A DNA stretch of 64,000 bases from Thermomonas carbonis. GTDB taxonomy: Bacteria; Pseudomonadota; Gammaproteobacteria; Xanthomonadales; Xanthomonadaceae. Shown here in pieces: positions 16,019-27,318 of the stretch (positions are counted from its first letter, which is position 1; every line of letters begins with the position of its first letter). The translations under genes and the position numbers were made by a program. The DNA is taken from contig NZ_CP060719.1 in assembly GCF_014396975.1 (NCBI RefSeq), positions 2,390,001 to 2,454,000 on the forward strand, given 5' to 3'. The notes beneath the pieces are model-generated. The model had not been told where the DNA came from. It did no database searches and saw nothing but the letters and a program-made list of their open reading frames with translations.

Positions 16019-16810
16019 ATGGCTGAATTCACCCTCCCGAAAAACTCCAAGATCCAGAAGGGCAAGCACTTCCCGGCGCCCGCCGGCGCGAAGAGTCCGC
16101 GCACCTTCAAGGTCTATCGCTGGAATCCCGACGACGGGCTCAACCCGCGCGTGGATACCTACGATGTCGACCTGGCCGCGTGCGGGCCGATGGTTCTCGA
16201 CGCGCTGATCAAGATCAAGAACGAGATCGATCCCACGCTGACCTTCCGCCGGTCCTGTCGCGAAGGCATCTGCGGTTCCTGCGCGATGAACATCGACGGC
16301 ACCAACACCTTGGCGTGCACCAAGGCGATCGAGGATTGCGGCAAGGCAAATGCCGCGGTTCCGATCTACCCGCTGCCGCACATGGACGTGGTCAAGGATC
16401 TGGTGCCGGACCTTACCCATTTCTACGCACAGTACGCATCGATCAAGCCGTGGTTGCGCACGCAGACGCCGGCACCGTCGGGTCGCGAACGCCTGCAGTC
16501 CAAGGAAGACCGGGCGAAGCTCGACGGGCTGTACGAATGCATCCTCTGCGCCTGCTGCAGCACCAGCTGCCCGAGCTACTGGTGGAATGGCGAGCGTTAC
16601 CTCGGCCCGGCCGTGCTGCTGCAGGCCTACCGCTGGATCATCGACAGCCGCGACGAAGACACCGGCGCGCGCCTGGACGACCTCGAGGATCCGTTCAAGC
16701 TGTATCGCTGCCACACGATCATGAATTGCGCACGCACCTGTCCGAAGGGCCTGAACCCGGCCAAGGCGATCAGCGAGATCAAGCAGCTGATGATGGCGCG
16801 GAAGGTCTGA
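16019..16810 (+). CDS. sdhB: Succinate dehydrogenase iron-sulfur subunit
   Basis: A 263-residue electron-transfer subunit. The [2Fe-2S] cluster motif is [15 protein letters not shown] with a later LACTK. The [4Fe-4S] and [3Fe-4S] clusters are bound by [16 protein letters not shown] and [20 protein letters not shown]. The length is normal for proteobacterial SdhB, which carries a short N-terminal extension. It is followed after about 30 bases by sdhE, with a palindromic element in between. Confidence 0.95.
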   Translation: MAEFTLPKNSKIQKGKHFPAPAGAKSPRTFKVYRWNPDDGLNPRVDTYDVDLAACGPMVLDALIKIKNEIDPTLTFRRSCREGICGSCAMNIDGTNTLACTKAIEDCGKANAAVPIYPLPHMDVVKDLVPDLTHFYAQYASIKPWLRTQTPAPSGRERLQSKEDRAKLDGLYECILCACCSTSCPSYWWNGERYLGPAVLLQAYRWIIDSRDEDTGARLDDLEDPFKLYRCHTIMNCARTCPKGLNPAKAISEIKQLMMARKV

Positions 16811-16818
16811 GCTACGCC

Positions 16819-16847
16819 GTTCGTGGTGAGCCTGTCGAACCATGAAC
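16819..16847. repeat. REP-like palindrome containing the sdhE start codon
   Basis: GTTCGTGGTGAGCCTGTCG followed by AACCATGAAC is an imperfect inverted repeat of the type widespread between genes in gammaproteobacteria. The ATG of sdhE (16842-16844) lies inside its right arm. Confidence 0.6.
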
Positions 16848-17099
16848 GTCGCTGACGACGACACCGAACTCCGCAAACTCCGCTGGCGCTGCCGGCGCGG
16901 GATGCGCGAACTCGACCAGCTGCTGGAACGCTGGCTGGACCGCGAGTGGCGGCAAAGTCCTACCGCGCAGCGGGACGTGTTCCTGCGCCTGCTGGACAGC
17001 GAAGACGACAGACTCTGGCGCTGGTTCCTTGGCCATGAGGTGTCGGAAGATGTCGAAATCGCGGCGCTCGTCGATTCCATCCGCACCCTGCCGCCTTGA
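16842..17099 (+). CDS. sdhE: FAD assembly factor SdhE
   Basis: An 85-residue helical protein that promotes covalent attachment of FAD to SdhA. The conserved RGxxE motif is present as RRGMRELD near residues 18-25, in [19 protein letters not shown], and [15 protein letters not shown] matches the second half of the family. It is placed directly after sdhB and followed by ygfX, the arrangement found in many gammaproteobacteria. The ATG sits in a palindromic element with no obvious Shine-Dalgarno sequence at the usual distance. Confidence 0.9.
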   Translation: MNVADDDTELRKLRWRCRRGMRELDQLLERWLDREWRQSPTAQRDVFLRLLDSEDDRLWRWFLGHEVSEDVEIAALVDSIRTLPP

Positions 17100-17502
17100 G
17101 TGGCGGCCGTCGCGCCAGGTCGGTGCGATGTTGGTGCTGCTCGCGTTGCTGGCCAGCTTCAGCCTGATCGGGTCCGACCTGCCTCGCGCGTGGGCCTGGC
17201 CGCTCGCCGCCGGCGTCTTGCTGTTCGGTGTACGCGACGCACGCAGCTACCTGCGCGAACAAGCCCTGCAACTGCTGGTGCCGGCCGGACTCGGCGTCGT
17301 GCAATGCGATGGCGTCGCGGTCCAAGACCTGCGCGTGGCATGGCGCGGGCCGCTCGCGTTCCTGCGCTGGCGCGGCGCGGACCGGCGGATCCGCCGCATC
17401 GTGCTCTGGCCTGACCTGCTGGATGCCGGCGCACGGCGTGAACTGAAGCTGGCGATGCAACGCCGCGAGGCTGCCGCCGGATCGCCATCGATGGCAGGAT
17501 AG
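17050..17502 (+). CDS. ygfX: YgfX/CptA-type membrane protein
   Basis: A membrane protein of about 150 residues, partner gene of sdhE as in Escherichia coli (sdhE-ygfX, also described as CptBA). The visible core is [10 protein letters not shown], two hydrophobic helices (about residues 35-51 and 57-71, each preceding a polar turn), then a soluble C-terminal domain with [20 protein letters not shown]. The start is uncertain: the conserved L-x-W-x-P-S-R-Q segment begins right after the sdhE stop, so the ATG at 17050, overlapping sdhE by 50 bases, is used. A start at 17128 would lose that segment. Confidence 0.7.
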   Translation: MSKSRRSSIPSAPCRLEWRPSRQVGAMLVLLALLASFSLIGSDLPRAWAWPLAAGVLLFGVRDARSYLREQALQLLVPAGLGVVQCDGVAVQDLRVAWRGPLAFLRWRGADRRIRRIVLWPDLLDAGARRELKLAMQRREAAAGSPSMAG

Positions 17503-17524
17503 GCGGTCACCCAAAGGGCTGCCG

Positions 17525-18769
17525 ATGTTCAAACCTGTCCCCGTCGCCATCGGCCTGCGCTACCTGCGCGCCAAACGCCGCAACGGCTTCATCTCCTTCA
17601 TTTCACTGGCCTCGATCCTCGGCATCGCGCTGGGCGTGACCGCATTGATCACCACGCTGGCGGTGATGAGCGGCTTCCAGCGCGAGATCCGCGACCGCAT
17701 GCTGCAGATGGCCGCGCACGCCACCGTCAGCGGCTATGGCGAACCGCTGCAGGACTGGCAACGCGCGGTCGATATCGCGTTGAAGGACGCGCGTGTTGCC
17801 GGCGCGGCACCCTACATCGAAAAGGAAGCGCTGATCCTCGGCAGCAACAACCAGCCGGCGATGCTGCGCGGCGTGGAACCGGCGCAGGAAGACACGGTGT
17901 CGGTCATCGGTGCCAAGCTGGTGCAGGGCAAGCTCACCGAACTCATGCCCGGCAGTTTCAACATCGTGCTCGGGCGTGAACTGGCGGTGTGGCTGGGAGT
18001 GAGCGTCGGCGACGACGTGATCGTGATGCTCGCCGACTACCGCAACACGCCGATGGGCGGGATCCAGACGCAGAAGCGCTTCGTGGTCAGCGGCATTTTC
18101 GAAGCCGGCTACAACGAATTCGACAAGGGGCTGGCAGTCGTCAATCTGTCCGATTTGCAACGCTTGCTGCGGATGGGCGAAGGCGTCACTGGTGTGCGCC
18201 TGAAATTGCGTGACATGGACCTGGCGTTCGACGTGGGACGTGAACTCGCGCTCAAGCTGAAGGGGCCGTACCGGGTCAGCGACTGGACCCAGGACAACGC
18301 CAACCTGTTCCGCGCGCTGAAGATGGAGAAGACGGTGATGGCGATCCTGCTATCGCTGATCATCGCGATGGGCGCGTTCAATCTGGTCAGCTCGCAGGTG
18401 ATGCTGGTCACCGACAAGCAGGCCGACATCGCGATCCTGCGCACCCTCGGCCTGACTCCGCGCCAGGTGATGCAGGTCTTCATGGTCCAGGGCAGCCTGA
18501 TCGGCATCATCGGAACGGTGTCGGGCGTGATCGGCGGCATTCTGCTGACGCTCAACCTGGACCGCATCCTGCAAGGCATCGAGAAGGTCTTCGGCGTGCA
18601 ATTGCTGCCGGAGGACGTCTATTACATCACCGGCCTGCCGACCGATCTGCAAACCGGCGATGTCATCACGATCGCCTGCGTGGCGCTGGCGATGGCCTTC
18701 GTCGCCACCCTGTATCCGGCCTGGCGCGCGGCGCGTACCGCACCGGCGGAGGCGCTCAGATATGAGTGA
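17525..18769 (+). CDS. lolC: Lipoprotein-releasing ABC transporter permease LolC/LolE
   Basis: A 414-residue inner-membrane permease of the Lol system that extracts outer-membrane lipoproteins and hands them to LolA. The family opening [20 protein letters not shown] is followed by the first transmembrane helix (about residues 24-46), a large periplasmic domain, and three C-terminal helices (about 270-295, 315-345, 375-398; FtsX/MacB type), ending [17 protein letters not shown]. Only one permease gene precedes lolD here, so the complex may be a homodimer (LolF style) or use a LolE encoded elsewhere. Its end overlaps lolD by eight bases. Confidence 0.9.
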   Translation: MFKPVPVAIGLRYLRAKRRNGFISFISLASILGIALGVTALITTLAVMSGFQREIRDRMLQMAAHATVSGYGEPLQDWQRAVDIALKDARVAGAAPYIEKEALILGSNNQPAMLRGVEPAQEDTVSVIGAKLVQGKLTELMPGSFNIVLGRELAVWLGVSVGDDVIVMLADYRNTPMGGIQTQKRFVVSGIFEAGYNEFDKGLAVVNLSDLQRLLRMGEGVTGVRLKLRDMDLAFDVGRELALKLKGPYRVSDWTQDNANLFRALKMEKTVMAILLSLIIAMGAFNLVSSQVMLVTDKQADIAILRTLGLTPRQVMQVFMVQGSLIGIIGTVSGVIGGILLTLNLDRILQGIEKVFGVQLLPEDVYYITGLPTDLQTGDVITIACVALAMAFVATLYPAWRAARTAPAEALRYE

Positions 18770-19469
18770 TTCGATGAGCAACGACGTGATCCGAGCAGAA
18801 GGCCTGGGCAAGACCTACGCCGAAGGCAGCCTGCATACGCAGGTGTTCGATGGGCTCGATATCGCGGTGGCCAAGGGCGAAACCGTGGCCATCCTCGGTG
18901 CTTCCGGTGCTGGCAAGAGCACACTGTTGCATTTGCTGGGCGGGCTGGATGTCCCCAGCGCCGGCGAGGTCTACGTGGCTGGCCAGAAGATGAGCGCCTT
19001 GTCCGATGCCGCGCGTGGAAGACTGCGCAACACGTCGCTCGGCTTCGTCTACCAGTTCCATCACCTGCTGCCGGAATTCACCGCGCTGGAAAACGTGATG
19101 ATGCCGGTGCTGCTTGCAGGTCGGCCCACTGCCGAGGCGATGCAGCGTGCGCAGACCTTGCTGGAGAACGTCGGACTTGGCCATCGCCTGCAGCACAAGC
19201 CGGGCGAGTTGTCCGGTGGCGAGCGCCAGCGTGCCGCGGTGGCACGCGCGCTGGTCAACACGCCGGCCTGCGTGCTCGGCGACGAACCCACCGGCAACCT
19301 CGACGAGAACACCGCGGCGCACGTCTTCGCGCAGATGCTCGAACTCAATCGTGCACAGGGCACCAGCCTGGTGCTGGTCACCCACGATCGCCGCCTCGCG
19401 CGCCGGTTGGATCGCGTGCTGGAGTTGCAGCAGGGCAAGTTGCGCACGCTCGCAACCAGCGAGATCTGA
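18762..19469 (+). CDS. lolD: Lipoprotein-releasing ABC transporter ATP-binding protein LolD
   Basis: A 235-residue ATPase that powers lipoprotein release. Walker A is [16 protein letters not shown] (about residues 46-61), the Q-loop region is [20 protein letters not shown], typical of LolD, the signature is [16 protein letters not shown] and Walker B is [13 protein letters not shown]. The ATG at 18762 overlaps the lolC stop by eight bases; a second ATG at 18774 is also possible. A 20-base palindrome lies just after the stop. Confidence 0.92.
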   Translation: MSDSMSNDVIRAEGLGKTYAEGSLHTQVFDGLDIAVAKGETVAILGASGAGKSTLLHLLGGLDVPSAGEVYVAGQKMSALSDAARGRLRNTSLGFVYQFHHLLPEFTALENVMMPVLLAGRPTAEAMQRAQTLLENVGLGHRLQHKPGELSGGERQRAAVARALVNTPACVLGDEPTGNLDENTAAHVFAQMLELNRAQGTSLVLVTHDRRLARRLDRVLELQQGKLRTLATSEI

Positions 19470-19475
19470 GCTAAC

Positions 19476-19495
19476 GGGTCGGGATTTCCCGACCC
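19476..19495. other. Perfect palindrome after lolD
   Basis: GGGTCGGGATTTCCCGACCC plus flanking base forms a near-perfect hairpin a few bases after the lolD stop. No T run follows, so it may be a weak terminator, an mRNA-stabilising hairpin or an operator for comEC. Confidence 0.4.
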
Positions 19496-19550
19496 CGATG
19501 CCCATGATTGACTGATCGGCAGGGCTCGCCGCCTTGGCCATGCTTCCGGC

Positions 19551-21998
19551 ATGGCAACGATCCACGTCCCCATGCCGCGATCGCCCGACCCGTCATGGGC
19601 GAGGGCTTGGGCCGCTTACCGTGGACCCGTGGTCGCCCACCGCATTGCGCTGTTCGGCCCGATCTCTGCCGCGACCCTGCTCGCGGGCGTGACTGGCGGT
19701 CTGCTGTTGCCGGCCTTGCCCGGGACGGGATGGCTGGTCGTTTTGCTGCTGTTGGCGCTCGCTCTCCTGCTGCGCGGCGGTGGCTGGCGCTTGGCCGGCG
19801 TATTGCTGTTCGGGATCGGATTCGCCGGCTTGCATGCCGATCACGTACTGGGTGGGCAATTGCCGGCATCGCTGGAACGCCGCGCGCTGGAAATCCAGGG
19901 CCGCATCGCCGAACTGCCGGTGCACGAACCGCGCCGTACCCGCTTCGAGTTCGTGGTCGATGACGACACGTCGCAACCCGAAGCGCTACGCGGCAAGCGC
20001 ATCCGCCTGGGTTGGTTCGATGAGGACATCCAGGCGCGTGCGCGTTTGCAAGCAGGCAGCCGGTGGGCATTTCCGGTCGAACTGCGTACGCCGATGGGGC
20101 TGCGCAATCCCGGTGCAAGCGATGGCGAGAAGCACGCGCTGGCGGCACGGATCGCCGCCACCGGCCACGTGATGGAACCGGTACTGGCGCGCAGGCTGGC
20201 ATCGCCAACCGGGATCGCCGCCTGGCGCGAGCGCATGAGCGCTCGCATCGCCGCATCGGTGCCGTCGGAATCATCGCGCTACGTACGTGCGCTTGCGCTG
20301 GGCGACACCCGCGCCCTCGACGAAACCGACTGGTCGCGGCTGCGTGCGGCGGGACTCACGCACCTCATCGCGATCTCCGGCTTCCATGTCGGCCTGGTCG
20401 CCGGCTTCTTCGCAATGCTCGCTGCCGCGGTCTGGTGGCTGTTTCCCGGCCTGTGTCGTTGGCTGCCGCGGCCGTTCGCCGCCGGTATGGGCGCGATCCT
20501 GGGTGCCTGCCTGTATGCAGCGCTGACCGGCTTCGCGGTACCCACGTTGCGTACCGCGGTGATGATCGCCGCGCTGGTGACGGCGCGTTGCCTGCGGCGT
20601 CGGCAACGGCTGGCGGACACGCTGTCGCTGGGCTGCATCGTGCTGTTGCTGCTGGATCCGTTGGCGGTGCTGGGGGCCGGTTTCTGGTTGAGTTTCGCCG
20701 GCGTGGCCTGGCTGCTGTGGTGCCTGCCCGCTGATCAGGGGCCGCGGCGCTGGGCGATGCTGCATGGGTTCGTGGCGGCACAGGCAGTGGCCACGCTGGG
20801 CCTGTTGCCGTTGACCGTGCTGCTGTTCGGCCAGGCCTCGTTCGCTGGCCCGGTCGCCAACCTCGCGGCGGTGCCGTGGTGGAGCCTGGTGGTGGTGCCA
20901 CTCGCGTTGCTCGGTGTGCTCGCGGAAACCGTGCATGCCGGCCTTGGGCAATGGCCGTGGCAAGCGGCGGCGTGGTGCTTCGACCTGCTATGGCCGATGC
21001 TGGCGCGGGTCGCCGACAGTCCGCTGGCAATGGCCTGGCTGCCGGAGCCGCGCTGGCATGCCTGGCCGTTGGCGATGCTGTCCGCGTTCTGGTTGCTGCT
21101 GCCGCGCGGCCTGCCGGGCAAGCCGCTGGCCCTGCTGCTGTGGCTGCCGCTGCTGTGCCCGCCGCGCGACCTGCCCGCACATGGCGAAGCCGAACTGACC
21201 GTCATCGACGTAGGCCAGGGCTTGTCGGTGCTGGTGCGCACGACCAACCACAGTCTGCTCTATGACATGGGCCCGGCGACGATCGATGGCTTCGATGCCG
21301 GCGCGCGGGCCGTGGTCCCGGCGCTGCATGGGTTGGGCGTGCGCCGCCTGGATGCAGCCGTGGTCAGCCATGGCGACAACGATCATGCCGGCGGTTGGAA
21401 CAAGGTGTCGCGCGCGTTCCCGGTCGCATCCCTGCTGGCGCCCGAGGGCAGTCCCGTGCCCGGCATCGTGCCGTGTCGCGCAGGCCAGTCGTGGCAATGG
21501 GACGGGGTGCGCATCCGTGTGCTGCATCCATCGGCGTGGTTCCCGTACCTGGGCAACGAGGCGAGCTGCGTGCTGCGCATCGAAACCGCACATGGCAATG
21601 CCTTGTTGACCGGCGACATCGGTCACTTCGTGGAGACGAAACTGCTGCGTGACGATCCCGAATCGGTTCGCAACGATGTCGTGCTGGTGCCGCACCACGG
21701 CAGTGCGGGCTCGTCGGATGAGGTCTTCGTCGCCGCCACGGGCGCGCGGCTGGCGTTGGTCTCATCCGGTGCCGGCAACCGCTTCGGCCATCCGAGGAAG
21801 GATGTCGTGCAACGCTGGTGCCATGCCGGTGTGGAAGTCGTCGACACCGCGCAGGCCGGGGCGATCCGCGTCTGGCTGGGCGAGAAGGGTCTGCAAGTGC
21901 AGGAGCGCCGCGCCGCGCATCCCCGGTTGTGGGACGCAGCGCGAAGGCGCAACGGGACGGCTGGGCTATGCTACGCACCGGAGATGCAGCGGCCATGA
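19551..21998 (+). CDS. comEC: DNA internalisation competence protein ComEC/Rec2
   Basis: An 815-residue channel protein for uptake of single-stranded DNA during natural transformation. It has N-terminal membrane helices, a DUF4131-type soluble segment (about residues 85-215), the Competence domain with LTHLIAISGFHVGLVAGFFA near residue 272, many transmembrane helices to about 540, and a C-terminal metallo-beta-lactamase-like domain with VIDVGQGLSVLVRT and AVVSHGDNDHAGGWNKV. The ATG at 19551 lies in the right arm of a GCCATGC/GCATGGC hairpin and lacks a clear Shine-Dalgarno; an ATG at 19572 is an alternative. Confidence 0.92.
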   Translation: MATIHVPMPRSPDPSWARAWAAYRGPVVAHRIALFGPISAATLLAGVTGGLLLPALPGTGWLVVLLLLALALLLRGGGWRLAGVLLFGIGFAGLHADHVLGGQLPASLERRALEIQGRIAELPVHEPRRTRFEFVVDDDTSQPEALRGKRIRLGWFDEDIQARARLQAGSRWAFPVELRTPMGLRNPGASDGEKHALAARIAATGHVMEPVLARRLASPTGIAAWRERMSARIAASVPSESSRYVRALALGDTRALDETDWSRLRAAGLTHLIAISGFHVGLVAGFFAMLAAAVWWLFPGLCRWLPRPFAAGMGAILGACLYAALTGFAVPTLRTAVMIAALVTARCLRRRQRLADTLSLGCIVLLLLDPLAVLGAGFWLSFAGVAWLLWCLPADQGPRRWAMLHGFVAAQAVATLGLLPLTVLLFGQASFAGPVANLAAVPWWSLVVVPLALLGVLAETVHAGLGQWPWQAAAWCFDLLWPMLARVADSPLAMAWLPEPRWHAWPLAMLSAFWLLLPRGLPGKPLALLLWLPLLCPPRDLPAHGEAELTVIDVGQGLSVLVRTTNHSLLYDMGPATIDGFDAGARAVVPALHGLGVRRLDAAVVSHGDNDHAGGWNKVSRAFPVASLLAPEGSPVPGIVPCRAGQSWQWDGVRIRVLHPSAWFPYLGNEASCVLRIETAHGNALLTGDIGHFVETKLLRDDPESVRNDVVLVPHHGSAGSSDEVFVAATGARLALVSSGAGNRFGHPRKDVVQRWCHAGVEVVDTAQAGAIRVWLGEKGLQVQERRAAHPRLWDAARRRNGTAGLCYAPEMQRP

Positions 21999-22016
21999 GG
22001 GTCGGAGGATTCACGC

Positions 22017-22679
22017 GTGCTGGAACTGATCCGCGCCGGCGGTTGGCCGATGATCCCGCTGTTGCTGATGTCGGCGGTTGCGTTGGGGATCATCGTCGAG
22101 CGTTTCTGGAGCCTGCGGCCCGCGCGGATCCTGCCGCCCGGGCTGGGCGACGAGGTGCGTGCCTGGGTCGCCCGCGGCAAGCCGCTGGAGGCCGCGCACA
22201 TCGATTCCCTGCGTTCGACCTCGCCGCTCGGAGCCTTGCTGGCGGCCGCGCTGGATGTCCGCCAGCGCAGCCGCGAGGAAATCCGCGAGCGCGTGGAGGA
22301 TGTCGGCCGCCACCTTGTTCACCGGATGGAGCGGTTCCTGAACACGCTGGGCACGATCTCTTCGGCTGGCCCGCTGCTGGGCCTGTTCGGCACCGTGGTC
22401 GGCATGATCGAGATGTTCCTGGGCATCCTCGACCACGGCATCGGCGACGCCAGCCAGTTAGCGGGCGGTATCGGCAAGGCCCTTGTGTGCACCGCCGCCG
22501 GGATGCTGGTGGCGATCCCGGCACTGGCCTTCCATCGCTATTTCCGCGGCCGCATCGCCGGCTACATCGTCGACATGGAACACGAGGCGATCCGGCTGAT
22601 GGACGTGCTCGATGCGCCGGCGGGTTCGCCCGCGCCTGCAGCCGCACCGGCACGCGCCGCCACGCCGAAGAAGCGCTGA
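22017..22679 (+). CDS. exbB: ExbB/TolQ family proton channel protein
   Basis: A 220-residue inner-membrane protein of the MotA/TolQ/ExbB family with an N-terminal helix (GWPMIPLLLMSAVALGIIVE), a cytoplasmic loop and two further helices carrying SSAGPLLGLFGTVVGMIEMF and KALVCTAAGMLVAIPALAF. With ExbD it converts proton flow into work on a TonB-like partner. The gene starts with GTG. The set comEC-exbB-exbD-msbA-lpxK is a frequent arrangement in Xanthomonadaceae and other proteobacteria; no tonB gene is adjacent. Confidence 0.88.
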   Translation: MLELIRAGGWPMIPLLLMSAVALGIIVERFWSLRPARILPPGLGDEVRAWVARGKPLEAAHIDSLRSTSPLGALLAAALDVRQRSREEIRERVEDVGRHLVHRMERFLNTLGTISSAGPLLGLFGTVVGMIEMFLGILDHGIGDASQLAGGIGKALVCTAAGMLVAIPALAFHRYFRGRIAGYIVDMEHEAIRLMDVLDAPAGSPAPAAAPARAATPKKR

Positions 22680-22688
22680 GCGCCGCGC

Positions 22689-23131
22689 ATGCGCATCCAG
22701 GACCACCGTGCCGACGACACCCCGGAGATCAACCTGATCCCGTTGATCGACGTGTTGTTGTGCCTGCTCATCTTCTTCGTGGTCACCACCACCTTCGATG
22801 CGCGTTCCGTGCTGAAACTGGAACTGCCGCGCGCCGATGGCCAACCCGCCGATCCGCAGGCGCGCCCATTGAGCATCCTGATCAACGCCGAGGGTCGCTA
22901 TTTCGTCGGCGACCGCGAAGTGCTGCGTACCGACGTCGAATCGCTGAAGCAGAGCCTGCGCGACGTGGCCGGCGACGACCGCGAACGCACCGTATTGATC
23001 CGCGCCGACGCTCGCACGCCGTGGCAGGCGGTGATCACCGCCTATGAAGCGCTGGGCCAGCTCGGCTTCAAGCGGGTCGCCAACGCCACGGCCTCGCAGG
23101 CGGGCGGCACGCAGGCCGGAACCGCGACGCA

Positions 23132-23135
<4 letters not shown>
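22689..23135 (+). CDS. exbD: ExbD/TolR family biopolymer transport protein
   Basis: A 148-residue protein with a single N-terminal transmembrane helix bearing the conserved proton-path aspartate (INLIPLIDVLLCLLIFFVV, residues 14-32), followed by a periplasmic domain (PLSILINAEGRYFVGDREV; VLIRADARTPWQAVITAYEA). It partners ExbB, encoded nine bases upstream. Its stop codon overlaps the GTG start of msbA (GTGA), so expression is probably coupled. Confidence 0.9.
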
Positions 23136-24870
<1,735 letters not shown>

Positions 24871-24874
<4 letters not shown>

Positions 24875-25890
24875 GCCGCAAACCGTTGCCGCAAACCCCC
24901 GCGTGGTGGCACGACGGCAGCACGCCCCCGCTGCATGCACGCCTGCTGGCCACGCTGTACGGCAACCTCGCGGCTCTGCGGCGCACTGCGTATCGGCGTG
25001 ACTGGTTGCGCAAGCACAAGGCTGGCGTGCCGGTGCTCGTGGTCGGCAACATCGTCGCAGGCGGCACCGGCAAGACGCCATTGGTGATCGCCCTGGTCGC
25101 GCGCCTGCGCGCAGAGGGCTGGACACCAGGCGTCGCCAGCCGCGGACATGGTCGCGAGGACGAAGCCACGCCGCGCTGGGTCGGTGCGGGCAGCAATGCA
25201 TCTCAAGTCGGCGACGAGCCGCTGCTGATTGCGCGCGCCACTGGCGTGAAGGTCCGCGTCGATCGCGATCGCGTGGCCGCCGCGAAGGCACTGGCCGCCG
25301 CCGGTTGCGACATCGTGGTCTGCGACGATGGCCTGCAGCACTACCGGCTGGCCCGCGACATCGAAATCGAAGTGCAGGACGCGCGCCGACGCTACGGCAA
25401 CGGCCGCCTGCTGCCGGCCGGCCCGCTGCGTGAACCGGTGGAGCGCGCGGCCGATTGCGACTTCCGCGTGCTCAACCTCGGAGTCGCCAGTGAGCATGAA
25501 GTACAGCGAGATTCCGGTCTCGGCGAATGGCCGATGCGGCTGCGGGTGGGGGTCGCGCAACCCTTGCATGGCGGCCGTGCGCAGCCGCTGTCCGCGTTCG
25601 CCGGCCAGCGCGTGCATGCGGTGGCCGGGATCGGCGATCCGGAACGCTTCTTCGCGATGCTGCGCGACGCCGGCATAGCGGTGGTGCCGCACGCTTTCCC
25701 CGATCACCATGCGTACGTAGCGGGTGATTTCGAGTTCGGCAGCAGGTTGCCGGTGTTGATGACGGTGAAGGACGCGGTGAAGTGCGCCGACCTGGCGGAC
25801 GCACCGGCGTTCATGGTGCCGGTCGATGCAGTGTTGCCCCAGGCGTTCTGGGTCGGCTTGCTGGAGCGGTTACCGCCACGCGTTGTTTGA
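24871..25890 (+). CDS. lpxK: Tetraacyldisaccharide 4'-kinase LpxK
   Basis: A 339-residue membrane-associated kinase adding the 4'-phosphate of lipid A. The Walker A-like [20 protein letters not shown] (about residues 56-75) is the LpxK hallmark, followed by [41 protein letters not shown] and PAGPLREP. The start is a TTG overlapping the msbA stop (TTGA), required to keep the N-terminal [20 protein letters not shown] that is normal for the family. In many relatives a short Trm112-like gene (ycaR) lies between lpxK and kdsB; here that position holds only a palindromic repeat. Confidence 0.92.
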
Positions 25891-25926
25891 TGCCGCTTGT
25901 CTCAAGTCGCGATGAAGGTTGTGGTG

Positions 25927-26028
25927 ATTGGTGTGCGGGGGTGTGCTTCGAGCAGGCCATGGATGGCCTGCGGCCGCGCATCGGAGCAGGATGCGAAGCC
26001 TGAGCGGCGAAGTCCCCCGCACACCAAT
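25927..26028. repeat. Composite inverted-repeat element containing copy 2 of the 35-bp dispersed repeat
   Basis: The element is bounded by a perfect 15-bp inverted repeat, ATTGGTGTGCGGGGG (25927-25941) and CCCCCGCACACCAAT (26014-26028). Inside is the hairpin GCAGGCCAT-GG-ATGGCCTGC. Bases 25950-25984 are the reverse complement of 1270-1304 with one mismatch. The element fills the gap between lpxK and kdsB and lacks an open reading frame. Confidence 0.8.
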
Positions 26029-26047
26029 GACCAGCGATAATGCCCGC

Positions 26048-26836
26048 ATGCAGCCACAAGACTTCGTCGTCGCGATCCCCGCGCGGTACGCAGCCTCGCG
26101 CTTGCCCGGCAAGCCGCTGAGGCTGATCGGTGGCGAGCCGATGGTGCTGCATGTCGCCCGTCGTGCATTGGCCGCCGGCGCGCGCGAGGCCTGGGTCGCC
26201 ACTGACGATGTCCGCATCGCGGACGCCTTGCAGGTCAGCGGCGTGCAGGTGGCGATGACGTCGCCCGATCACGCCTCGGGCACCGACCGCCTGGCCGAAT
26301 GCTCGCGCATCGCCGGTTGGGCTGACGACACCATCGTGGTCAACCTGCAGGGCGACGAGCCTTTCGCGCCTGCCGACGGCATTGCCTGCGTGGCGCGCAC
26401 GGTAGCGGACAGCGGTGCCGGTATCGCCACCCTCGCAGCGCCGATCGACGACATCGACACCCTGCTCGATCCGAATGCCGTGAAGGTCGTGCGCGCAGTG
26501 AACGGCGATGCGCTGATCTTCAGCCGCGCGCCGCTGCCTTGGCCGCGCGACGCATTCGCGAATGCGCTCGATGCGATGCCGCCGGGTGGCCACTGGCTGC
26601 GCCACATCGGTATCTACGGCTATCGAGTGTCCGCCTTGCGCGCCTTCGCAGCGCTGCCGGCAGGCAGGCTGGAACGGATCGAATCGCTGGAACAATTGCG
26701 CGCGCTGGAAGCCGGCTGGCGGATCGCGGTGGCGCTGGCACCGTCGCCGTTCCCGCCAGGCGTGGATACGCCGGACGACCTGGCGCGCGCGGAACGAACT
26801 TGGCAGGACATGGAGCGCACGCGACGCAATGGCTAG
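26048..26836 (+). CDS. kdsB: 3-deoxy-manno-octulosonate cytidylyltransferase
   Basis: A 262-residue cytosolic enzyme making CMP-Kdo for the inner core of lipopolysaccharide. It opens [20 protein letters not shown], then [34 protein letters not shown] and VKVVRA, followed by [18 protein letters not shown], all in the family order. The ATG at 26048 is chosen because the upstream frame runs through the palindromic repeat. Its last codons overlap the phosphatase gene by eight bases. Confidence 0.93.
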   Translation: MQPQDFVVAIPARYAASRLPGKPLRLIGGEPMVLHVARRALAAGAREAWVATDDVRIADALQVSGVQVAMTSPDHASGTDRLAECSRIAGWADDTIVVNLQGDEPFAPADGIACVARTVADSGAGIATLAAPIDDIDTLLDPNAVKVVRAVNGDALIFSRAPLPWPRDAFANALDAMPPGGHWLRHIGIYGYRVSALRAFAALPAGRLERIESLEQLRALEAGWRIAVALAPSPFPPGVDTPDDLARAERTWQDMERTRRNG

Positions 26837-27308
26837 ATCGATCGGAATCCTGATGGTGTGCCTGGGCAACATCTGCCGCTCGCCGATGGCGGAGGGCGTG
26901 CTGCGCGCGCGGCTGGAACAGGCGGGGCTTGGCACGATGGCGCACGTGGATTCGGCCGCGACCGGGACTTCGCACATCGACCATCCGCCCGACGAGCGCG
27001 CGATCGCCTGCGCGGCGAAACACGGCATCGATATTTCCGCGCAGCGCGCGCGGCGGCTGATGCTGGAGGATTACGACCGGTTCGACGTGATCCTCTGCGC
27101 TGATCGCTCCATCCTCCACGATGCACGCATCCGCAAGCCGCGCATCTCGCATGGGCAAGTCGAGTTGCTGCTGGAATGGAGCGGGGTGGGCAAGAAGGAT
27201 GTGCCTGATCCGTACTACGGCAACGCGCGCGATTTCGAGCAGGCATTCAAGCTGGTCGATGCGGCGGCGTCCGGCGTGGTGGAGCGCATCCGCCAGGGAC
27301 GACTCTGA
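26829..27308 (+). CDS. Low-molecular-weight protein-tyrosine phosphatase
   Basis: A 159-residue phosphatase with the catalytic P-loop [16 protein letters not shown] (Cys-x5-Arg-Ser, residues 8-23) and the general-acid motif VPDPYYG near residue 124. Enzymes of this family often dephosphorylate Wzc-type tyrosine kinases that control exopolysaccharide assembly. The polysaccharide kinase encoded about 10 kb downstream is a possible but unproven substrate. The gene overlaps kdsB by eight bases and is followed ten bases later by uvrC. Confidence 0.9.
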   Translation: MARSIGILMVCLGNICRSPMAEGVLRARLEQAGLGTMAHVDSAATGTSHIDHPPDERAIACAAKHGIDISAQRARRLMLEDYDRFDVILCADRSILHDARIRKPRISHGQVELLLEWSGVGKKDVPDPYYGNARDFEQAFKLVDAAASGVVERIRQGRL

Positions 27309-27318
27309 GCGCGCGCAG

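Noticed and set aside
13709..17086. Open frame of 1125 codons on the minus strand opposite sdhC-sdhB
   Set aside because: It is antisense to four well-conserved genes and has the Arg/His/Gln/Val-rich composition expected of the complement of GC-rich coding DNA; no domain is recognisable.
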